Of a DNA stretch of 12,933 nt, positions 6,950-12,933 are shown in pieces (the first letter of the stretch is position 1; each line of letters opens with the position of its first letter). The DNA comes from Euperipatoides rowelli (lineage: Eukaryota; Onychophora; Udeonychophora; Euonychophora; Peripatopsidae). The stretch is from NCBI GenBank assembly GCA_003024985.2, contig PXIH01S0014040.1. The stretch is one strand, 5' to 3'. The notes beneath the pieces were generated by a model. That model was not told the DNA's origin, ran no database searches, and saw only the letters and a program-made list of their open reading frames with translations. The position numbers and the translations under genes are program-made.

Positions 6950-7740
6950 ATGGCTGTGAAAGTAATTAAAAGAAAATCAATAACTATTAAAGATAAATTA
7001 GATATTCAAAAAGTGAAAGCAAATCCAAATGTTTCAAGATTTGATTATTTCTGATTTAATGCCAGGTATGCCAGCAACCAGTTTAACTATCAACCACAGG
7101 CAAAAATTTCTTCCAAATGTAAAAAAATAAAAACTGGAAAATATAAGCTAAAAAGTGCTTTGTTGGTGTAGTTTAAACAACATTCATAAAATATTCCACT
7201 TAATGGAACAATTATTAGAGATACAGTAGTAGGAAAAGATAGTAGGAAAACTAGGCATACTAAAACATTGGCATTTATGAGGGAAACTTACAATGGAGGA
7301 AAACAGATTAAAAAAAGGGTTACAGTATTAGTGGGAGAAAATATGGATTAAGATAAATACTCCCCTTAATATTGGTAAAGCTAAAAAGCCATGCTGTTTT
7401 AAAAGCATTAAAAGTTTGCCATGCAAATATACCAATAAAAGAAATGCTTGGATGCCATGCATTATTTTTAAAGATCATTTTTGCATGCTAGAAAAATTAA
7501 CTTATTTGTTGATCATTGTGTTGCTCATTCAAACAACAAATTGGCATTTCTGACACACCACAACGGTTTTACAATCAATGGTACAAGGTGTCATTAAAGT
7601 TTTAAAACAAAGATTTTGTTTATGCCTGTAGGTAGACTGCTTCAAAAATTAAAAGGGGAGTGGTATCAGAAATCATGCCATCTTATAACATGGGATTCAT
7701 TGTAAACTACTATCATTGCTGTTTTAAAATATAATTTTGT
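6950..7740 (+). pseudogene. Tigger/pogo-type DNA transposon, transposase remnant
   Basis: From ATG 6950 the plus strand shows a CENP-B/JRK-like transposase in pieces. First is an N-terminal helix-turn-helix (VIKRKSITIKDKLDIQKVKA, then NPNVSRFD). A second helix-turn-helix follows (KSALLV*FKQHS*NIPLNGT, with two stops shown). Then comes a DDE domain with KTLAFMRETYNGGKQIKKRV, TVLVGENMD, KAKKPCCFKSIKSLPCKYTN and AWMPCIIFKDHF, and the second catalytic Asp in LFVDHCVAH (Asp codon 7511-7513). The third catalytic Asp, normally in the motif MDQGVI, is Val here (MVQGVI, codon GTA 7581-7583). The region with the first Asp (ADETGLF) is absent, apparently deleted between the second DNA-binding domain and KTLAF. 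Several frameshifts complete the inactivation. Terminal inverted repeats could not be placed. Confidence 0.85.
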
Positions 7741-8700
7741 ACCAGCTTTAATTATGATTTAGCCACTATTAAAACATGCAATGTGTGTCTGTCAAGGCGG
7801 GGGATAGTGAGTTGTCTGCCCCATTATTTCCATATTTTAACAGCTGGTTCAATTTTTTAAATACAGTAGGTCACTTGATGCCAGATTTTATGCAGAGTAA
7901 TCGATCCGCTTTCCAGATTAAAAAATGTCTAAAACGCTGGGAAAAGGTACGATTCTAAAGACAAAGGACTTTTACTGTGAACACATTATTTAAGAACATG
8001 TGCTTCTCAGGGACACATGAAAAAATAAATGTCTAATGCAACCACTGTGGCAGTTTTATTATGAAACATTAATACAACTCTTGTTTTTAATAATTTTTTT
8101 AATTAAAATTTACAACCCTAGACCAATACTAATCTATAATGGTCAATGAGGCTTTTTTTAATGATAAAATGAGGATTTTTTTATTGACTAAATGAATGGA
8201 TTTTATTGATCACAAATATGGTGACAATCACTTAATAAATTCATCAAAAATTACATTTAAATTAAGCTTAAATATTTAAATTTTAAAAATTTATTTCATA
8301 TATCTTACATTTACTGTATTTCAAACACATGTCAAAATGCTATTGAAAATGTCACATTGGAAACCTTAGATTTCCCATCATTCAATACAAAATGAACATA
8401 GAGCTCATACTTACATCAACTCTGAATTATATATAGGCCTACATGTAGATTCAATGTCAGTTTATCAAAGAACTGGAGCTATTCAGATCTAAATGTGAAA
8501 TATTAGGAATTTATAAACAAAAACTGACATCATGGCTTACAACTAACATCTTAGTGGTCATATATTCTCACAAAAAAAAAAGATCACTAAGCAAGTAGCC
8601 TACATGCTTATGTTGTTTGTTTTTTCATTGAAGAGTTTGTGTGAGTTTAATGTTATTTGCTCAGATTTAATCACATTTTTTTTGCCTTAAATCCACGAGT
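7741..8700. other. Intron sequence after the Tigger remnant; nothing named
   Basis: The first 220 bases (to about 7960) are less AT-rich and include a 60-codon plus-strand frame (7776-7958) that I do not recognise, and TACAGTAGGTCAC at about 7864, a pogo-like end sequence. They may be the 3' part of the Tigger copy. The rest is AT-rich with no frame. TAGGCCTAC (from about 8436) and GTAGCCTAC (8594-8602) are small GC islets without further structure. Confidence 0.4.
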
Positions 8701-8710
8701 TTAACTTTAT

Positions 8711-8758
8711 TCACACAACATATGATTAAAATGGAGCACTTTTTAATATGTTGTGTGA
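8711..8758. repeat. Long hairpin, 13-bp perfect stem
   Basis: TCACACAACATAT (8711-8723) pairs exactly with ATATGTTGTGTGA (8746-8758) around a 22-nt centre. The centre itself contains TTAAAA and TTTTTAA, which pair further with a small bulge. The arrangement resembles the core of a palindromic MITE but has no target-site repeat that I can see. It does not border any exon. Confidence 0.65.
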
Positions 8759-8759
8759 G

Positions 8760-9573
8760 CCTAGAAAGTCTGACACGCTTTACCTTTATGTCAAATGCAC
8801 AAAAAAAAAGTGATATAGGTGTTAAAAATCAAGTGTGGTGCACTTAATATGATAGTATGTGAAATCCTTTAACTTTTAGTGAATAAAATTTAAGACTGTG
8901 CTCTTATTCAGCAAGGGTTTGAATTTCCTTTAAACTGACTGAAAATCAATTTGTGATCAAGGCATTTTTATTCAGTGATGTCGCAATACCAGAATTTTTG
9001 GTATGAAATAAGATTTTTTATATTTTCGCTCTTCACTCATATAAACCATTATAGGGTTTTTTTTTTTTTTTTTTGTAATTAAATAAGGCACATTTGATCG
9101 GCATTTCACAGTATTTAAAAAAAAGATTGACATTTTCTTATAGATTATCTTGTACAATAATAAAGTTTACACTTGGAATACTTCTGACATACTTTGTAAT
9201 TGGACTAATTCCAATAATAGTGAAGGTTTGTTACAACAAATTCAACAATTCAACAATCATGTTTTTTAAATAAAAAATTTAAAGTTTTTAAACTCAATTC
9301 ACTTCACCTCTCAACTGTTTAATAAGTGCATAGTTTGATTTTAATAAAAAGTAAAGACTGACTAGAATATTTTCCCTTGTTATGAAAAAAAAAACACTAT
9401 TTAATTGATTCGGTTGCCTTTAATATATAGTATATACTTTTTAAAAGCACATACTGTATATGCCTGAGGTTCAATGTGAGATAAAAAGATTAAACACTTA
9501 ACAAAACAGCATAATGTACCAGCACTAAAAAAAACCCCAAGAAGATCAAAATAAGAAGTTGAAGCAATCTTAC
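8760..9573. other. AT-rich 5' end of the long intron
   Basis: No gene or recognisable element. A poly(T) run lies at about 9057-9074. The region leads to the GTAAGA donor of the exon at 9574 (the intron starts at 9573 on the minus strand). Confidence 0.5.
9057..9074. repeat. Poly(T) tract
   Basis: A run of about 18 T, poly(A) on the minus strand. No retroposed body can be recognised next to it. Confidence 0.75.
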
Positions 9574-9725
9574 CTTGATGACTCTCTTGATTCCATTGAT
9601 AGTGGATGTTAATAAAGAACGCACCTTTTCATCATCATTTATGTAATCAGTATGTCTGATACACATGAATAAAATATATGCAGGTAGACCCGGTAATAAA
9701 TTAACAGCTATACTTGGCTTCAAAT
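9574..9725 (-). CDS. MYO5: Myosin V exon: globular tail core
   Basis: This 152-nt exon has acceptor TTATTTAG and donor ATCAAG|GTAAGA. It starts by completing the aspartate codon split with the previous exon and ends in phase 0. It carries the most recognisable stretch of the gene: [20 protein letters not shown], then [20 protein letters not shown] and [10 protein letters not shown]. This is the conserved part of subdomain 1 of the myosin V globular tail, where vertebrate proteins have nearly identical [21 protein letters not shown] and SLLTSTI motifs. The region forms part of the helical bundle that binds cargo adaptors and folds back on the motor in the inhibited state (family knowledge). 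No damage is visible. Its donor opens the very long 8897-bp intron. Confidence 0.96.
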
Positions 9726-10131
9726 CTAAATAAAATAAGAATAAAGTTACAAAGAGGTGGGAAACAAACCTAGTTTAAAAAAAAAAAAAAACTTTTTTGT
9801 ATTTACCATAATTAACAAACATCAATTAAATCTATTTTATCTTAATATTTGCACTCTTTTATTTCATGGCTAAAATTTTTCAACTAACAGGTAGCATACT
9901 TATCCTTTTCTTGTTACTTGAATATTTTATCTTAAGATCAAGAAAAGTATTCAACTAATTAGTTTTTATACCTTTACAAGTAAAATTTAAGTTAAACTAG
10001 CGGAAACTGCAGGATTTATCTCAATTTGGTTTCAACTTTTTCATTAAGAGTAACAAGAACGGGAAATAATATTTTATTTTCTTGCTAAATAAAAACACGG
10101 CACTAAAAAATAATTTTACGTAGATACTTAC
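9726..10131 (-). other. Myosin V intron of 406 bp
   Basis: Bounded by minus-strand GTAAGT and TTATTTAG. It is AT-rich with an A-run at about 9777-9790 and nothing else that I can identify. Confidence 0.8.
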
Positions 10132-10272
10132 CTATAATGAGGCTTTTGATCAGGTAGGGCTCACTCTCCTTCTTGTACTCAAACATGCCCAGGTAATTGA
10201 CTTCTTTGTGCTTGACGGCTGGCATATTTTCATTAGAATCTCTTCTTTCTAATTCTGTGCCTACATCAGACC
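10132..10272 (-). CDS. MYO5: Myosin V exon: linker and start of the globular tail
   Basis: This 141-nt exon has acceptor TTTCATTAG and donor ATAG|GTAAGT, and is phase 1 at both ends. It encodes a hydrophilic linker (ELERRDSNENMPAVKHKE) followed by the first helix of the cargo-binding globular tail, YLGMFEYKKESEPYLIKSLI. The family counterpart is the segment around GMLEYKKED that opens the myosin V tail domain. The stretch between ENMP and the GMxEYKK motif appears shorter than in vertebrate myosin Va as I remember it; this may be normal for an invertebrate single-copy gene. Open reading continues past both splice sites (10103-10327), but the extra residues are intron-encoded, AT-rich and unlike myosin, so the splice sites set the boundaries. 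Confidence 0.92.
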
Positions 10273-10533
10273 CTAATGAAAGGAGTAAAAAATAAATTAC
10301 TAAATGTAATCTAAGAATTAGAAACACTGTAACAAGACTTCATATACGGTATATGAAATAATTGTTGATGTTAAGATCATATTATAATGATATACACTGT
10401 ATATAATACTACTGTAATTATAATTATTTAATTTCTTATTAATAATTAACAATTTAGTAATATTAGTTATCAAATATTTGAACAATAATAATTTATGTTT
10501 TAATATGGCCATAGCTAGAGTGACACAATCTTA

Positions 10534-10759
10534 TGTGTTACTGTATATTCTTATTTAACTGGGTCAATTTTAGACCCTGGTGTTATCTACTAATTATGTG
10601 CTGACCTATTTNGCATTGCATGCTGGTCCAGCATCTTTTTTGAATTGTTTTTTGGGATCGCCATCTTGTGTATCTAGAGGCTGTATAGACACTGTAGTAT
10701 GAATAATAAAATATAACTTTGACGAAGTTATTGATAGTAATTTTGTTATGCCTAACTCA
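10534..10759 (+). mobile_element. Possible solo LTR
   Basis: The segment has a different texture from its AT-rich surroundings. It begins TGTGTTA (10534) and ends TAACTCA (10759), an inverted border with one mismatch. It contains GAGGCTGTATAGACACTG shortly before AATAAA (10705-10710), as in the R region of Gypsy-like LTRs. Two hairpins lie inside: GGGTC/GACCC (10561-10577) and ATGCTGG-T-CCAGCAT (10620-10634). There is no visible target-site duplication and no internal region. One ambiguous base is at 10612. The call rests on composition and signal order only. Confidence 0.35.
10620..10634. repeat. 15-bp palindrome
   Basis: ATGCTGG and CCAGCAT pair perfectly around a single T. It lies inside the proposed solo LTR and may be one of its regulatory sites. 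Confidence 0.6.
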
Positions 10760-12111
10760 TGTGGATACTTTGTGTTAACTGTATAGTGATTTTATGTGTG
10801 CCTTGGCTAGGATTGATCGGATACTAATTGGATATCTTTACACATCGCAAGAATAATGGTTGACCATTCATTTGTAGATAGTTATCTACCATTATAAATC
10901 ACAAAAATCATTTGCTTATATACATTCTTGCTGAACTTATCTAAATGTCTAGCAAATATAGGGACTCTATTTCTACAGAAAATGATAGATGGTTTTTAAT
11001 ACTATATTTGCTTACTGACAACTGTGATATCACCTTTATTCAAAAAAGAGGAATGTTTATTGTAATTGACAAAGAGAAAACAGCAATTTGATGAATACTA
11101 CTATGATTAACTCAAACAATTTGGACATTTCTTGCAAATTTGTGACAAATATTTTCACATGAAACGTATAATTGATAAAAGTAGATTAAGAGAATGTCAT
11201 TTACAGATTAATCGATTGCTTAGAATGCCTACCATGGAGGGCCAACACACAAAATAACAGCACAAACTCAAAAGTTATAAATAACCGCATTATTCAAGCA
11301 AAAATAACCAATCGAATCTGATAAAAATAATAATTTTTAAGCCCTTTATAACAAATATATGACCAATCTTACTATTCATAGGTCACCAAGCACTACTAGT
11401 TTAAAATTGACATCTTCAACAACTTCACTCATAAAACTTGACAAGGATAATAATTTTTAGAATCGGATTAGGCCTATCACTGATAAGATCAAAATAAAAT
11501 TTAAAAAATTGCATAAAAATGAATAAAAACATTGTACGCCAACAATAGTTAACAAAATGTTAAGACAATCATAGAAACAATAAATGTAAAATCAGTACAT
11601 TGACAATTTAGATTCGAAAACATTACAAAGCAAAGTAAATAGTGAAATAATCTGCCAACTCTCTTACCATATGGACTCAAAAGTGATGATCGTTGTGATT
11701 GTCCTTTGGAAGCAATAAAAATTTGGGAACGTGTTTAATGTACATTGTATGTAAAACATTAAGAAACAGATTATAGAGAAAGACATTTAAGTAATTGATT
11801 TGTCTAAATTAAAAATGTAATTAGAAATGTAAATAATATTTAAAATACTTCTATTAAATAAGTATTTTTAAATAAAATCACAACACAGATTTGAATGAAA
11901 ATGAAAAAAAAAGTCGATACAAAATTCAAATCGAGCAAAAACAAATGAACAGAACCCGAATGTATAAACACAACACATTTTGACTAATCTAATTAGTTTA
12001 AGCATTAAATATTATAACAGCTCAAAAATACTATTTAAGACTAAAAAGCTAAGGCAGTTTAACATACATAAAACATGCTAACAAATTAGATTTGCAATGT
12101 GGAAAATTTAC

Positions 12112-12208
12112 CTGTTCCACCATCTTTGAGTTTTTTAGCATAGATTTTTAATCGTTTTTTCAACTGTTTGATGGTTTCTTTGTATTCGTCAGCTTTTTCT
12201 TGCAAATC
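12112..12208 (-). CDS. MYO5: Myosin V exon: end of the medial coiled coil
   Basis: This 97-nt exon encodes 32 residues plus one base (phase 1 donor). The acceptor is minus-strand TTTTACAG and the donor is CAG|GTAAAT. The peptide is highly charged and helical, with EKADEYKETIKQLKKRLKIY followed by AKKLKDGG. The heptad-like spacing of I, L, L, I and the KLKKxLKxxAKK pattern match the last coiled-coil segment just before the globular tail in animal myosin V. In the family this region dimerises the heavy chains. Its one-base phase joins perfectly with the next exon at 10272 to make a glycine codon. The short length is usual for this part of the gene. Too short to assign alone; the call depends on the four following exons. 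Confidence 0.85.
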
Positions 12209-12933
12209 CTGTAAAACAATTTATTAAATTTGTTAAAAAAAAAACACAATAAACCACCTAAAATCAGAAGAAAAATATTTTTCATGACATTTTTTTAACC
12301 CTTAGCAGTATTATTTACAAAATGTAGAAATACAAATAAATTTCTAATATGATTATCAAATTAAAGATTTGACCTATACCCCTTCTTTTCCCTCTGATTG
12401 GCATTATTATAGAAGAGAATCAGCAATATAATTAATAAAATTATGATTAGGCCTAAACATCAAGCTATCATGAACACATTTTTCAACCAAAAATACAAAT
12501 AAATACATGTTAAATAAAAAAGGACAATTATTTTAGATAAAAAAAATAAACAAATAAAGGTTTAAATTTATTAAAGTGTGAATCTGGTTTATATAAATCT
12601 TTTGTCTGCTTAAAAGATATTGTATGTCCACAATGCTGTGTGTAAACATTTCTGTATACGCTACATTTTTGTTTCCAGTTTATGTATGGCAAAATTAAAA
12701 ATAAACTTCAGATACAATCTTGTTATTTCACACTTTAAATCAGATGCAACTCAAAATATACAAATGTGATTCCATCTAAAATAATAAAAAAAGATTATCA
12801 AGTCCATAACTTTTAGAACGGACATTTTGGATAATTGTAAGAAATTTTTTTTTTTTAATAGCCACAATAAACTTTAAATGTACAATACAATTCGTGAATT
12901 CTACAAAAATATAATAGAAGCTTCAATATGACT
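12209..12933 (-). other. Upstream myosin V intron, cut by the window edge
   Basis: It ends in the acceptor TTTTACAG at 12209 (minus strand). The preceding coiled-coil exon is not in the window. The sequence is AT-rich with no recognised element; GATTAGGCCTAAAC at about 12447 is an isolated GC islet. Confidence 0.7.

Larger units (their letters stand above)
10273..12111 (-). other. Myosin V intron of 1839 bp
   Basis: Bounded by minus-strand GTAAAT and TTTCATTAG, with matching phase 1 on both sides. Apart from a possible solo LTR (10534-10759) I see no element and no additional exon. A 64-codon minus-strand frame at 10318-10512 is low-complexity and reads like chance. Confidence 0.75.
347..12208 (-). 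other. MYO5: Myosin V gene, internal part (five tail exons and their introns)
   Basis: This is the extent of the recognisable part of a class V myosin heavy-chain gene, an actin-based motor that carries vesicles and organelles. Five exons read in order on the minus strand: 12208-12112, 10272-10132, 9725-9574, 676-587, 497-347. Every boundary has a minus-strand AG acceptor and GT donor, and codon phases fit at all four junctions, so no exon need be missing between them. The introns are 1839, 406, 8897 and 89 bp. The product is about 210 residues of tail: coiled-coil end, linker, globular tail and start of the DIL domain. Family assignment rests on motifs I know from animal myosin V tails, such as [17 protein letters not shown] and NFDLSEYRQ. 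Both gene ends are outside the window. All elements described between 677 and 9573 are intronic. The gene copy looks functional: no stop or frameshift occurs in any exon. Confidence 0.93.

Noticed and set aside
7776-7958. 60-codon plus-strand open frame after the Tigger remnant
   Set aside because: No family recognised and no continuity with the transposase frame; length alone is not enough. It may be the 3' part of the transposon.
8430-8605. TAGGCCTAC and GTAGCCTAC motifs as a possible SINE
   Set aside because: Only isolated short GC islets; no A/B box promoter, tail or flanking duplication could be seen.
8972-9157. 61-codon minus-strand open frame
   Set aside because: Lysine-rich low-complexity translation across a poly(T) run in intron; no domain and no splice context.
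10318-10512. 64-codon minus-strand open frame
   Set aside because: Asn/Ile/Tyr/Leu string from AT-rich intron; no splice sites in phase with the myosin exons.
1-12933. Search for tRNA genes, CRISPR arrays, riboswitches and bacterial operons
   Set aside because: The sequence is clearly eukaryotic intronic DNA; no cloverleaf, regularly spaced repeat array or Shine-Dalgarno-linked gene series was found by eye.

Overview
The window is strongly AT-rich eukaryotic DNA. It has GT-AG introns, decayed retroelements and long homopolymer tracts. The only living gene I can support is a myosin V (dilute-type) heavy chain on the minus strand, and five consecutive internal exons of its tail lie here: 12208-12112, 10272-10132, 9725-9574, 676-587 and 497-347. 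They join in frame without gaps (phases 1, 1, 0, 0, with phase 1 leaving the last exon) and encode about 210 residues: the end of the medial coiled coil, a short linker, and the first part of the globular cargo-binding tail including the start of the DIL (dilute) domain. The motor head, lever arm and most of the coiled coil lie beyond 12933; the rest of the globular tail lies below position 347. Exon structure, base composition and the repeat families (CR1-like LINE, Ty3/Gypsy, BEL/Pao, Tigger/pogo) point to a metazoan, probably an invertebrate. I cannot name the species.

The third intron (677-9573, almost 9 kb) is a graveyard of mobile elements. In plus-strand order it holds: a 277-bp segment bracketed by 11-bp direct repeats (1632-1930); a nested inverted repeat with CCAAT boxes (2119-2225); a Ty3/Gypsy primer-binding site and gag remnant on the plus strand (2672-3110); an unrecognised minus-strand coding remnant with one in-frame stop (3300-3788) and a tail to about 3092; an LTR-like module on the plus strand with a purine-rich tract, TATA box and poly(A) signal (4591-4974); a minus-strand CR1-like reverse transcriptase remnant (about 4975-6330); a minus-strand BEL/Pao gag remnant (about 6331-6758); and a plus-strand Tigger/pogo transposase remnant (6950 to about 7740). 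None of these can encode a working protein: all carry stops, frameshifts or lost catalytic residues.

The remaining introns look like ordinary AT-rich filler. The exception is a possible solo LTR in the 1.8-kb intron (about 10534-10759). I see no RNA gene, CRISPR array, prokaryotic operon or convincing new biological system. The points most worth a second look are the unrecognised coding remnant, the direct-repeat-bounded 277-bp insert and the pile-up of elements in one intron.
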